38,820 nt of DNA from DATKYK01 sp034430255. Its GTDB lineage: Bacteria > Chloroflexota > Dehalococcoidia > E44-bin15. Below the pieces are notes generated by a model, which saw only the letters and a list, made by a program, of their open reading frames with translations, did no database searches and was not told the origin of the DNA. Location: assembly GCA_034430255.1 (NCBI GenBank), contig DAOUEU010000098.1:1-38820 (forward strand), given 5' to 3'. Position 1 is the stretch's first letter. The number at the start of each line of letters is the position of its first letter. Both the position numbers and the translations under genes were made by a program. Of this stretch, positions 7,970 to 17,141 are shown piece after piece.

Positions 7970-10900
7970 TTACCTGGCTATTCTCGTCCTTGCGATGAGC
8001 ACGATCCATGAAACCAGCAGTATTAACAGTAATGTCAGGGTGATGCCAATCACCACCCAGACCCAGAACGGCGTAGGTTCCACCACCTCCTCAACGGGTT
8101 CTGCTATAGTGGTAAAGGAACGGGTATCGCTCCAGGGTGACTCGCTGGTCTCGCTGAGAGCCCTCACCCGCCAGCAATAGGGAGTGTCATATTTCAGGCT
8201 GCCTAAGGGGATAACGTATGTTGTTTCAGGGCCAAGGGCATTGGAGTCGGTCTTATAGACAACGAGGTCAGCCCAATCGCAGTCCTCGGCAACTACAAGC
8301 TCGTACTTGGTAGCCTCGATGACGCTCGTCCACTCGAGTACTATTTTCAGTGGCATATCTATCTGTCCTGCACCCGGGCTCTCAAGCATTGGTCGAGCAG
8401 CAGCAGGACCAAGGTAGGTGGTGAAGCTCCGGGTATCGGACCATCGGCTCAGGAGCGGCTCTTTCACCCTAACCCGCCAGTAGTATGTTTTACCCAGCCA
8501 AAGGATGGCACCTGTCACCAGACCCCCGCTCCCTTCTTCCTCGATGGTTCTGAATTCCTCGTCCAGAGCTATCTCCCACTGGTACTCTATGGCACCGGTC
8601 ATTGACTCCCAGGAAAGCATTACCCTGGCCATCCCGGCATACACACCGCCCTCCTCGAGGATATAGCCGGTGGTAATGCCATCAGCAGGTGCTGCCAGAG
8701 TCACCTTGTCGGTGAGGGTATCGGTGCAGGTAAGGAGTTGGTCTGGAGAAGGCGCGTCATTAACCGCAAAGAGGATGCTGGAGCCGGGTGCCACCCTTAG
8801 CAGATCCAGCGTTGTGTTCGGTGGAAGCCCTGTGTCCATCATCTCGAATTCGGGGCCAGACTCCTCCATGGGATAGGTGGGGTTAACGCTTCGCGCCACA
8901 CCCATACCCGCTCTCATGTCTGAGGCATATAGGATGCTATCATCGGTAACCACGAGGCCAGTAGCGTCTATGCCCGTAGCTGGCCCGCCTTCAGTTATAT
9001 TATCCCAGAAAGAGCTCTCGCCAACCTCGATGCGGTAAATGTCACCGCTTGGGTTGCAACTGGCGTATATAATGTCATTGTCGGTATAGTCGTTATCGAA
9101 GGCTACTATGATTACATCGCTGCTGTCACCTGGGCCGGTGCCCACTCGATCGAACGAAAATTCACCGTTGTAATTCTCGCAGATATATGCTCTACCGTTG
9201 TCATCGCCCGCTAGTAAGGCGTGTCCTGGCCCCGCTACGAGCGATGTGACTTCACCTGTTATCTCGCTCTTCACGGTATCGTCCCAGTTATCGCCGCCGG
9301 TGCTGGTTTCACATTTCCGTACACTGCCGCTGGCAGCGCCGGTGAACAGGTTATTTGCATTGATAACTTCCCACGCGGTGATATTCTCTGTTGCAGTTAT
9401 CTCCTTTTGAAATGAAATGCCGCCGTCATTTGACCGGTATATGTATGGGCTGTAATCCTTCTGTGCAACGAATATGCCAGCATCCGTTGGGAAATTTGGA
9501 CAAAGCTTTACCATATCGAATAGACATTGATGCTCGGTGAGCTGCTCGATGAGAGTAGAGCAGTAAATCCTTTCCCAGGTTGCACCCATATCGGTGGTCT
9601 GCCACAGGCTTGCCGTAAAAACTGACGAACCGATCCCGGGTTCCGTGGCCATGATTAGATTCCTATCCGCGGCGTAGTTTGGCGAGGGAGCCACATCATT
9701 AATTTTAACGATTGCAGTGTCGATCAGGCCCCTCTGGTTCCAGTACAACATATCGTCATCAGCTGATGCGGATAGAGCGCTCTCTGCCCCACTCGTGCTC
9801 ACATATTGGGCGCTGGGTGCCATAACTACATTTGCCTTTTCTTCCCCCGTGGGCTGTTTACTGTAAATTGTATCTTCTGGTTTCCAGCTTTCACCCCAAT
9901 CGGTACTAACATAGACCAGGTGCTGTTTGGGTGTTATGCCAGTGTTGAGAGCCTCTGTTCCCACCAGAATGGTTGCCTCATCGGCATAGTCGGTTACTGC
10001 TATACTCCATATATCAGTCTGCGTCTTCACAAAAATGCTATTGTCCCTGACATCGAGGTCGGTAGCTAGCGATACCGCTACTGGTCCTCTACCTTCTATT
10101 TTATAGGCATCGCCCTGATTTCCCGTACCAGCTACGCCAACAAAGAGGATTGGAGCACTCGCATTATAGGAGCCGGGGAAGTCCATGCATGCGTGATTCG
10201 ATTCGAAAGATACATTGCCAGAACCCATAGTCTGGTCATAGAGTGTAGCATCGCTTATGCTAGCATCCCAATTCTCGTCACCGACTCTGAAACGGACCAT
10301 AGTCTTTGAACTTCCGGTGACTACTGCTGCAATCAGTCCAAAACCGCTGTAGCCGCCATCGTCGGCATAGGTAGGGGAGAAAGCTGCATCCAGGGCTGAA
10401 TATCCTATACCTTGCTCGTCCCATGAAGCCCCTTCCCGCTTAAGATAAACGCCATTATCTGTACCCGCTAGATATGTAGGATTCCCATACTCATCAAGAG
10501 CCGCATCGAGAGAGTGAATGTTGCCACCTATATCAATTGGTGACTTGAAGCTGATGCTTCCGTCATCGGAAGTGTATATATAATTGGTGGTTGCCACCAG
10601 AACCGTCTCTTGATACTCCCACTCTGGGGAGACTGCTATGTCAACGATGTCTCCTGTATCCCCTGTCGCAACAAGCCTATCGGCGAGCCCGGTCTCCCTC
10701 CAGTTGAAGCCGCCATCGGTGGACTCCATCATGGTCCAGTTACCCGATGCTTGAACCACTGCGGTGAATAATGTATCCCCATCAGGGGATACCGCTATCG
10801 GCCCTACATCAGAGCCGTGCCACAGCACGTAGCCCCCATCCATTCCCTCCTCGGGAATGGGGATCTCGTTCCACTTGAGGCTGCCCGGGTCGGCGGAGGC

Positions 10901-10996
10901 GGGATCGTTGTTTTGTACCACACCGACACCTGCCAGGGTTACCGCTAGCACCACCGCCATCACCGCACCAAATATCTTAGCTCTATTTGCTTTCAT
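7970..10996 (-). CDS. Secreted Asp-box/fibronectin III surface protein, S-layer-like (paralog 1)
   Basis: A large exported protein of 1,008 residues, probably a cell-surface or S-layer protein. I start it at ATG 10996-10994, preceded by AGAGGG 5 nt upstream; a longer frame to 11038 would bury the signal peptide. The signal peptide is MKANRAKIFG plus a hydrophobic core and a likely ASA cleavage motif. The body has repeated Asp-box-like turns (STDGGFNW, TSDDGSISF, STDWGESW, TTDMGATW, SNDGGISF), suggesting a sortilin-like beta-propeller. Two fibronectin type III-like domains lie at roughly residues 760-960 (each with YYWRVR or YCWRVR and SDTRSFTT). One C-terminal helix (FWVWVVIGITLTLLL) and a basic RTRIAR tail anchor it. 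It has a paralog directly upstream. Confidence 0.8.
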   Translation of the reverse strand: MKANRAKIFGAVMAVVLAVTLAGVGVVQNNDPASADPGSLKWNEIPIPEEGMDGGYVLWHGSDVGPIAVSPDGDTLFTAVVQASGNWTMMESTDGGFNWRETGLADRLVATGDTGDIVDIAVSPEWEYQETVLVATTNYIYTSDDGSISFKSPIDIGGNIHSLDAALDEYGNPTYLAGTDNGVYLKREGASWDEQGIGYSALDAAFSPTYADDGGYSGFGLIAAVVTGSSKTMVRFRVGDENWDASISDATLYDQTMGSGNVSFESNHACMDFPGSYNASAPILFVGVAGTGNQGDAYKIEGRGPVAVSLATDLDVRDNSIFVKTQTDIWSIAVTDYADEATILVGTEALNTGITPKQHLVYVSTDWGESWKPEDTIYSKQPTGEEKANVVMAPSAQYVSTSGAESALSASADDDMLYWNQRGLIDTAIVKINDVAPSPNYAADRNLIMATEPGIGSSVFTASLWQTTDMGATWERIYCSTLIEQLTEHQCLFDMVKLCPNFPTDAGIFVAQKDYSPYIYRSNDGGISFQKEITATENITAWEVINANNLFTGAASGSVRKCETSTGGDNWDDTVKSEITGEVTSLVAGPGHALLAGDDNGRAYICENYNGEFSFDRVGTGPGDSSDVIIVAFDNDYTDNDIIYASCNPSGDIYRIEVGESSFWDNITEGGPATGIDATGLVVTDDSILYASDMRAGMGVARSVNPTYPMEESGPEFEMMDTGLPPNTTLDLLRVAPGSSILFAVNDAPSPDQLLTCTDTLTDKVTLAAPADGITTGYILEEGGVYAGMARVMLSWESMTGAIEYQWEIALDEEFRTIEEEGSGGLVTGAILWLGKTYYWRVRVKEPLLSRWSDTRSFTTYLGPAAARPMLESPGAGQIDMPLKIVLEWTSVIEATKYELVVAEDCDWADLVVYKTDSNALGPETTYVIPLGSLKYDTPYCWRVRALSETSESPWSDTRSFTTIAEPVEEVVEPTPFWVWVVIGITLTLLLILLVSWIVLIARTRIAR

Positions 10997-11188
10997 AATA
11001 ACCCTCTTTGCTTTATTTATAGATTCCCACATCCCCAAAGGGAGATTTTCTGCTCAATTATCTTGTCCTTATTTATAGCTTTAAAACAACCCGATAAACA
11101 CCCCCATTTCAATTGTATCTACATGTTAATATCGTCTACAATTTGATATACACTAGCACATCGGGCCCAGCATTACAAGCATTGGACA

Positions 11189-11217
11189 TTTATAACATAT
11201 ATAACGCAGTATGTCAA
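11189..11217 (-). promoter_or_regulatory. Promoter P1 (gene-proximal) of surface-protein gene 1
   Basis: On the minus strand, perfect TTGACA (11217-11212), a 17-bp spacer and TATAAA (11194-11189). The start site would be near 11182, giving a leader of about 185 nt. Confidence 0.75.
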
Positions 11218-11251
11218 GTCCTTAAAGCACACTATATAGGGTATTCCCGTA

Positions 11252-11280
11252 ATAATAGCACAATATATAGTTATTGTCAA
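11252..11280 (-). promoter_or_regulatory. Promoter P2 (distal) of surface-protein gene 1
   Basis: On the minus strand, perfect TTGACA (11280-11275), a 17-bp spacer and TATTAT (11257-11252). It lies 63 bp upstream of P1, making a tandem pair with identical geometry. Confidence 0.75.
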
Positions 11281-11622
11281 TGCTTTTCTGTACGGTGCCA
11301 CATTTTTCAATCGTTGCGAGGAGCCTTGGCGACTATGCGATCTCTCATATCCACTGGGGGAGGGGTTTGGTGAGTACGAGATCCCGTTCCCATATCTAAG
11401 GCTACCTCTCATAAGGGGATAGAGAACTATCAATAAAACAAGGGCTCTGGACGCTATCCCGCAGAGATTATAGGCAAGTGACGTCATGGCTCCTATCATG
11501 ATGTGGAATTCGTAGCCACAGTAGTGGCAACGCTACCCCTTCGCGCTAAGGGAGTCTCAATCCAAAACGCCTCCAGACAGCGGCATAACCGAGGATGAAA
11601 GTGGTGTATATTTGTAGCGGCT

Positions 11623-11745
11623 TTGTCTGTCATTACTGCGGAAGCAGGAACGACAGAGACTGGTCGGCATAGATTCCCGCCTGCGCGGGAATGAAAGGGG
11701 TGTAGGGTTCATCCATACATGTAATGGTGTTTTCGTAGCAACGAC
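11623..11745. repeat. Interspersed repeat of about 123 bp, copy 1
   Basis: This stretch matches 23498-23623 in the same orientation with short gaps and substitutions. Shared blocks include TGCGGAAGCAGGAA, TGGTCGG, the hairpin ATTCCCGCCTGCGCGGGAAT, GTAGGGTTCATC and TTTTCGTAGCAA. The ends of similarity (TTGTCT and CGTAGCAA) are the same in both copies. It has no coding capacity, so it is REP/MITE-like. Confidence 0.75.
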
Positions 11746-11770
11746 ATATGGTTACAACCAGCACATTGTA

Positions 11771-11830
11771 ATGCTGAACTTGTTTCAGCATCCTCGTATT
11801 AACCTTGAGATTCCGAAACAAGTTCGGAAT
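11771..11830. repeat. Two-hairpin REP-like element
   Basis: Hairpin one pairs ATGCTGAA (11771-11778) with TTCAGCAT (11784-11791) around the loop CTTGT. Hairpin two pairs ATTCCGAA (11810-11817) with TTCGGAAT (11823-11830) around ACAAG. The loops are perfectly complementary, so an alternative 11-bp pairing GAACTTGTTTC/GAAACAAGTTC also exists. Bases 11796-11830 recur, decayed, at 17423-17457. Confidence 0.7.
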
Positions 11831-11913
11831 GACATGGAACGTAGCTATATTATAGTGTCAATTACATTAGGTGAGGTTTTGGGTATAAATGGGAGTTGGT
11901 GCACAGAAAAAGG

Positions 11914-11945
11914 GAATGCCCTCCGATTATAATCGGAGGGCATTC
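11914..11945 (-). terminator. Perfect palindromic terminator of the second surface-protein gene
   Basis: Two 16-base arms (11914-11929 and 11930-11945) form a perfect 32-bp palindrome. On the minus strand it follows the stop codon by 22 nt and is followed by CCCTTTTTC. The layout and distance equal those of the terminator of paralog 1. Confidence 0.88.
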
Positions 11946-11967
11946 TTATCTACCTTGAGTGTAGTGC

Positions 11968-14900
11968 CTAGACTGCCCGTCTTGTCCTCAGGATAAGGAC
12001 AAGCACTGCAATCACCAGCAAAGCGCCAATTACTATCACCACCCAGACCCATGCCGGGGTTCCTGCCCCTGGCACAGCTCCAACGGTGAAGACGCCAGTA
12101 GCGCTCCAATCAGCCTGGGCTTTCACCTTCCAGTAGTAGGTGCCGTTGTCGAGCTCGTCGTCTGACTGATAGGCCGTGGCAGACGTCGTCTCATCAATCT
12201 CCTTGGAACTGAAGTTGGAGTCGGTTGCCACCTGAATCTGGTAGCTGGTGGCCCCGGCTACAGAACTCCATGAGAATGTCGGTGTTGAGGAGACACCTTC
12301 TGCGCCAGCAATGGGGCTCAGCAGCTCGGGGGCTACCGTACCCGGCGTGGCTACAGTGGTGAAGGACAGAGCATCACTCCACGACCCCGTGACCGGCTCA
12401 GTTGCCCGCATTCGCCAGTAGTATGTAACGCCTGGCTGTAGGCCACTGACCGTAGCCGAAGTATCGGATGTAGATGTTGTCATGGGCGAGGTGAAAGCGC
12501 TGTCGCTGGACACCTGCACCTGGTAAGTGTCGGCACCGATATCGGTCCATGATAGTGCAACGCTTACCTGGTTACCTGAGATTGTGCCCACATCGGTGGC
12601 GCCATTAGCAGGAGCATTGGTACCCGCAGCCGGACCCGCACCGGAAAGCGTATCCTCATACGCCGCCAGCTTGAAGCGCCAGTCCCATACGTCATACGCA
12701 GCGGAGAACAGGATGTTGCTGCCGCTGCCGGGAACAACGCACATGGTCCACAGCCCGTCGTAGGGACCCAGCACCTGTGGAACCATATCCCACTCGGTGT
12801 TTGTGGCAGTACCGTCGAGGCAGCGTATCATCCCGCCTTCGGTGAAGCGCATGACGGAGAAAGGTGTTACTACTCCCACTGAGTCATCGAGGTATATGGA
12901 GAATGGGACGTAGATGGTGCCGTCAGGCCCTATGTCCAGGTCGGAGAGGATAAGGTACATGATGGCCTCATCCTCTGGGGTAGCTGTCTCGGCAATGAAG
13001 TCATCGGCGCCATAGAGCAGCTCCAATGTGCTAGCCTGGGTATCACCCACGTTGACCACAGCCCTGTAGACGCCGACCTCTTCGGTGTCCTGGAGCGTCA
13101 CTTTGTCGCCATCGGGGTTCCACCACCAGTCGGCCATTGCACCGCTTGCAGCGCCGTAAACAATGCTGTTGGTTGCCCATTCGGCGTCGAAGTTGGCCAT
13201 TGCGAGCAGATTGCCGTCCTGGGTGCCACCCCAGTTTGGCTCCCACATCATCTCAGAGCAGACTATGGTGAAGTCGTCATCTGCACCGTCGAAGGAAATC
13301 CAGACCTCGGTGCAGTCCCTCGGCTGACCGACAGGAGAGCCGGCAACACCGGTGAAGGCGACACCAGCTATCACAGCCTTGTCGGTACCCGAACCGCCGG
13401 CCTCGCTGTAGATGGGTGAGGCATTGAGGTCGGTAATCACCCCCAAATCGGTGAATGCGCCATCGGACCAGCTATTGCCGCGGTTGGTGGTCTTGTAGAC
13501 CCAGCCGTCGCTGTCGCCGACGAGGACGGTGCTGTTGTCAACCACGCACCAGCCGAGCTCGCTCAGCGCGGTAGCTGCGGAAGGTGGCATCTGGCTCATG
13601 GGATGCCAGGTATCGCCCCTATCTGCTGAGTACCATATCCTGTCAACGAGCACACCTGGCGCAGGCTGCAAACCAGTCATCAGGAATATGAAGTTGGAAT
13701 ACTCGAACGCAGGGTCGACCTTGGGTACCCAGGTCATAGCCGGTAGTCCTACGGTTGTGAATATCCCCGGGACGGCTATAGCCGTCTTGCCAGTGGGTAC
13801 GAGGCCGAATCTGTCGATGCCCTCCTGGAGCAGCCTCTCCCACACCACGGCGCCATCGGCGCCGGTGGGGGCCTGCCGCCACAGGCTCAGGTCGTACCCT
13901 GCTGCATTGTTAGCGAGATACCACTCGCTAGCGGTGGTAACGAAAAGCGTATCATCAGTCTTGTAGTTCGGCGATGCCTCTACGGATGCCATGGTGACAT
14001 AGAAGGTTCCCGTTGGCAGGTCGGTGGTCACTGCGATGTCATCCATGAGGCCGATGCCGTTGTAGACCGAACCGGTCGCCGCCGCTATCTGCTTGGAAAC
14101 GCCGCTGGTGGTACCACCTACCTCGGTCATCGTGGCAGCGAGGACTGCCTCGCCGGTGTCGGCAAGCCAGATAGGCCAGGACCCTGCCGGCGACTTGATG
14201 GCGGGCGTCCATCCAGGCCATAGTGTGAGGCTTTTCCCCTCAACCACGTTGTTCATTGATTCTGAGCCCACATAGCACGTGCCTGCCCCGGAGGTGCCGT
14301 CAAAAAGTATGTCGGAGAACCGGGCGTAGGCGCCAGCATTTCTCGCCATCACTAAGGATGGGCCGGTTAGTGGTGCCAGGGCCTTTACTGCGTAGACCTC
14401 TCCGGCCGCCCCGGCATTAATGTAGGCGAAGACCCACGAGCTGTTGAGGTAATGGAAGTCATCGGCCGTATCCATCCCCGCTGTTGCCGCTGCGGGCGCA
14501 AGTGGTAAAACCGCATTGCTGAGCGTTGGGCCATTCCAGAGCCCATCACTGCTGACCCAGAAGCTCATGATTACAGTCCCAGTATTCCAGTCATTCAGGA
14601 TGGCAACGATCACGCCGTCATCGGTGTAGTTCGGCGAGAACATCACATCCAGGGCCTCGTAGCCCGTGCCGTATACGGAGTTACCTGCCTTCTTGTCTCT
14701 CCAGGAGAGAAGGTTGTCCTCGTTCCAGGTGAAGACGCCCTCACCACCATTTAATAAAGTACCCGTGCCTACCACTGCCACATAGGTGCCGGGAACATTC
14801 ATGTTCTCGGCAACATCCAGCGAAGTGATGAGGTCGTACGGGATACCAAAGTTGGGGTCAATCACCCCTGGGCACTCGGGGACGATCCTGGTGAAGCCTA

Positions 14901-15366
14901 CGCCGCCGTTCGAGGAGCGGTACAGGTTGTCGTCGGTCGCCAGGAACACCACCTGGTTGGCGGCGTCGGTGTAATCGTAGCCCGGTTGGGGCACGATCTC
15001 CACCGGAACCCCGGCAGCCGTAATCTGTGTCGGTTCGTTCGCCGGGATAGCCCACAGCTTGTCCCATGTATAGCCGCCATCGGCGGACTTGAAGACACGG
15101 AAGTTGGACGACATGGGAGTCCAGCGTAGGCCACTCGTATCCTGTACGATGGCGAAAACGGTGCCGTCATCGGCGGCGGTTATGTCCCAGATATCGGTAT
15201 CGGGGAACATCTGATAGTCAGCGGTGCTGGGTAGCGGCATCCTGTCGAAGCTATCAGCACCGGGATCAGCATTAACTGTCGCCACTGTCGCTACAGCAGC
15301 CACCAGGCTAAAAACCATAGCAACAGCCACAAACACCATAATTATGCTTGGTAATTTACCTTTCAT
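11968..15366 (-). CDS. Secreted Asp-box/fibronectin III surface protein, S-layer-like (paralog 2)
   Basis: A 1,132-residue exported protein with the same architecture as the next gene downstream. ATG 15366-15364 follows AAGGAGG by 4 nt. A signal peptide (MKGKLPSIIMVFVAVAMVFS, likely cut after VNA) precedes a body with Asp-box turns (SADGGYTW, SSNGGVGF, SADRGDTW, TTNRGNSW), consistent with beta-propeller blades. Two fibronectin III-like domains sit near the end (TYYWRMRATEPVTGSWSDAL and TYYWKVKAQADWS). The C-terminus is one membrane helix (WVWVVIVIGALLVIAVLVL) with a basic RTRRAV tail. A strong promoter lies about 160 bp upstream. The pair may form or coat the surface layer; a function beyond structure is not visible. 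Confidence 0.8.
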   Translation of the reverse strand: MKGKLPSIIMVFVAVAMVFSLVAAVATVATVNADPGADSFDRMPLPSTADYQMFPDTDIWDITAADDGTVFAIVQDTSGLRWTPMSSNFRVFKSADGGYTWDKLWAIPANEPTQITAAGVPVEIVPQPGYDYTDAANQVVFLATDDNLYRSSNGGVGFTRIVPECPGVIDPNFGIPYDLITSLDVAENMNVPGTYVAVVGTGTLLNGGEGVFTWNEDNLLSWRDKKAGNSVYGTGYEALDVMFSPNYTDDGVIVAILNDWNTGTVIMSFWVSSDGLWNGPTLSNAVLPLAPAAATAGMDTADDFHYLNSSWVFAYINAGAAGEVYAVKALAPLTGPSLVMARNAGAYARFSDILFDGTSGAGTCYVGSESMNNVVEGKSLTLWPGWTPAIKSPAGSWPIWLADTGEAVLAATMTEVGGTTSGVSKQIAAATGSVYNGIGLMDDIAVTTDLPTGTFYVTMASVEASPNYKTDDTLFVTTASEWYLANNAAGYDLSLWRQAPTGADGAVVWERLLQEGIDRFGLVPTGKTAIAVPGIFTTVGLPAMTWVPKVDPAFEYSNFIFLMTGLQPAPGVLVDRIWYSADRGDTWHPMSQMPPSAATALSELGWCVVDNSTVLVGDSDGWVYKTTNRGNSWSDGAFTDLGVITDLNASPIYSEAGGSGTDKAVIAGVAFTGVAGSPVGQPRDCTEVWISFDGADDDFTIVCSEMMWEPNWGGTQDGNLLAMANFDAEWATNSIVYGAASGAMADWWWNPDGDKVTLQDTEEVGVYRAVVNVGDTQASTLELLYGADDFIAETATPEDEAIMYLILSDLDIGPDGTIYVPFSIYLDDSVGVVTPFSVMRFTEGGMIRCLDGTATNTEWDMVPQVLGPYDGLWTMCVVPGSGSNILFSAAYDVWDWRFKLAAYEDTLSGAGPAAGTNAPANGATDVGTISGNQVSVALSWTDIGADTYQVQVSSDSAFTSPMTTSTSDTSATVSGLQPGVTYYWRMRATEPVTGSWSDALSFTTVATPGTVAPELLSPIAGAEGVSSTPTFSWSSVAGATSYQIQVATDSNFSSKEIDETTSATAYQSDDELDNGTYYWKVKAQADWSATGVFTVGAVPGAGTPAWVWVVIVIGALLVIAVLVLILRTRRAV

Positions 15367-15523
15367 CTATCCTCCTTAATCAATTGGATCCAGAGATCCA
15401 CTCCCTTTCAAAAAGGAACGAATCTTGCTCGTTCAGGTTACCTCATCTATCACCCCCTTCCGGTAATATCAGGACTATTTCAGATCAAGATACGCCCAGA
15501 TATCGGCTCAAAATATTTTCCAC

Positions 15524-15552
15524 AATGTAACATCAGTTAGCTCGTTTGTCAA
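15524..15552 (-). promoter_or_regulatory. Promoter of surface-protein gene 2
   Basis: On the minus strand, perfect TTGACA (15552-15547), a 17-bp spacer and TACATT (15529-15524). The predicted leader to the start codon at 15366 is about 150 nt. Confidence 0.75.
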
Positions 15553-15581
15553 CACTATATAACATATACAATATACAATAG

Positions 15582-15612
15582 AAAAAGCCCACCCCGACAC
15601 ATCGGAGCTAGC
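15582..15612 (-). terminator. Likely Rho-independent terminator downstream of rho
   Basis: On the minus strand, 15612-15602 pairs with 15597-15587 (core CTCCGA/TCGGGG, some wobble pairs, one mismatch) around a 4-base loop and is followed directly by TTTTTC. It lies 260 nt beyond the rho stop codon and just before the promoter of the next leftward gene, which separates the two units. Confidence 0.5.
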
Positions 15613-15872
15613 TTCCCTTATACCACAGTTCCCCATCCCCGCGGTTATAAACAATAACCCACATCAGATCTTTGCTCTTTAACCGTTGCCTTTAACTTTT
15701 TGCTTTTTATTATTCGTTTTTTATCTGTCCTTCAGCCCACCACAAAGCCATCCGTATCCGTCGAGAATACGTTGTGTTATCTTATAACATAAATATTCAA
15801 TTTGTCAATACCTTTACCGCTTCATGTAGCTAATTGGCCATCTGTCTGGTAGCTTAGAGACTCATGGTCGCG

Positions 15873-17141
15873 CTACATCTCCTTGGACAGTGTGGCGAGG
15901 AACTCGGTATTGGAGGAGGTCTTGGCTAACCTTTCCAGAACTCGCTCTGTTGCCTCAGTAGGGCTTTGGGAGTTGGACGCTAACAGGTTCGCCATTCGGC
16001 GGAGCAACCACATCTTTTGCACGGTTTGCTCATTCACTATCAGTTCCTCACGGCGTGTGCCACTTCTCAGGATGTCCATGGCGGGGAATATGCGGCGCTC
16101 CGCAAGCTTGCGGTCAAGGTGAAGCTCCATGTTCCCTGTCCCCTTGAACTCCTCATAGATGACATCGTCCATTCGGCTACCGGTATCGATTAGACAGGTA
16201 GCAATGATGGTCAGTGAGCCTCCCTCCTCTGTGTTGCGGGCAGCGCCAAAGAAGCGCTTTGGAGGGTAGAGGGATACCGAATCGATGCCTCCGGAGAGGG
16301 TACGCCCACTGGGGGGCAGGGCGAGATTGTAGGCACGGGTGAGCCGGGTGATGCCATCGAGTAGGATCATCACATCCTTCCCGTTCTCCACCAGGCGCTT
16401 GGCCCGTTCCAGGGCGAGCTCAGCTACCTTGGTATGGCTCTCCACCGGCTCGTCGAAGGTGGAGCTTATCACCTCCCCTTTCACTGAGCGCTTCATATCG
16501 GTGACCTCCTCGGGGCGCTCCCCGATGAGGCAGATCATGATAATGATGTCATTATAGTTAGCAGCGGTGCCGTTGGCTATGTGCTTGAGCAGCATGGTCT
16601 TCCCCGCTTTGGGTGGGGAGACGATGAGCCCCCGTTGACCGCGACCGATGGGAGCGATCAGGTTCAATAGGCGGGTGGCGAGATTGCTGGAGGTGGTTTC
16701 CAGGTCGATGAACCGCTCGGGGAAGGTTGGGATCAGGGAATTGAAATTGGGGCGATCCTTCACCAGCTCCGGGTCAATGCTGTTGACCGCCTCGATGTGC
16801 AGAAGGCTATAGTATTTCTCTCCGTTCTTCGGCGGTCTTACTTGACCGGTGATGGTGTCGCCGGTGCGCAGTCCGAAGCGCCGAATCTGGGATTGCGATA
16901 CGTAAATGTCGGTGGCCACAGCCCTGCTGCTGTCCTGGCGCAGGAAACCGTAACCTTCATCTATGGTATCCAGCACACCGCCACCAAATAGATTTCCCTG
17001 CATCTCGGCGCTTGCCTGGAGAAGCCTCAAGACCAGATCCCGCTTCTTCAGGGATGTACAGCCGGAGATGCCAAGTTCCTTCGCCATTTCCTGCAATTGT
17101 TCGCGCGTCTTCGATTCCAGTTCCGTAATATTAATGCTCAT
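15873..17141 (-). CDS. rho: Transcription termination factor Rho
   Basis: Rho is the hexameric RNA helicase that ends transcription at rut sites. The 422-residue product has the N-terminal helical domain (ELESKTREQLQEMAKELGI), the cold-shock-like RNA-binding fold (GVLDTIDEGYGFLR) and the RecA-type motor. Walker A is SPPKAGKT around residues 175-182, Walker B is DVMILLDGITRL around 256-267, and the secondary RNA-site elements SLYPPKRFFGAARNTEEGGS and EEFKGTGNMEL are intact. It lacks the long N-terminal insertions of some actinobacterial Rho proteins. The ATG at 17141 has AGAGAGG about 10 nt upstream. It is the last gene of the leftward pyrG-transaldolase-rho group, after a 456-bp gap. Confidence 0.97.
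   Translation of the reverse strand: MSINITELESKTREQLQEMAKELGISGCTSLKKRDLVLRLLQASAEMQGNLFGGGVLDTIDEGYGFLRQDSSRAVATDIYVSQSQIRRFGLRTGDTITGQVRPPKNGEKYYSLLHIEAVNSIDPELVKDRPNFNSLIPTFPERFIDLETTSSNLATRLLNLIAPIGRGQRGLIVSPPKAGKTMLLKHIANGTAANYNDIIIMICLIGERPEEVTDMKRSVKGEVISSTFDEPVESHTKVAELALERAKRLVENGKDVMILLDGITRLTRAYNLALPPSGRTLSGGIDSVSLYPPKRFFGAARNTEEGGSLTIIATCLIDTGSRMDDVIYEEFKGTGNMELHLDRKLAERRIFPAMDILRSGTRREELIVNEQTVQKMWLLRRMANLLASNSQSPTEATERVLERLAKTSSNTEFLATLSKEM

Larger units (their letters stand above)
10997..11967. other. Long intergenic region between the two surface-protein genes
   Basis: From right to left it contains the terminator of gene 2, a two-hairpin repeat, a 123-bp repeat, a stretch without recognisable features (about 11300-11620), and the tandem promoters and leader of gene 1. 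Open frames in it have no ribosome-binding site and overlap the repeats, so I do not call any gene. Confidence 0.6.
15367..15872. other. Intergenic region between rho and surface-protein gene 2
   Basis: The gap holds the leader and promoter of the surface-protein gene and a terminator-like hairpin. The rest, about 15615-15870, is AT-rich with no recognisable gene or repeat. Confidence 0.5.

Noticed and set aside
11113..11373. Open frames on both strands upstream of surface-protein gene 1
   Set aside because: They lie over two near-consensus promoters and AT-rich sequence; no coding signature.
11671..11692. CRISPR-like repeat around the GC-rich hairpin
   Set aside because: Only two distant copies exist in the window, with no regular spacing or spacers.
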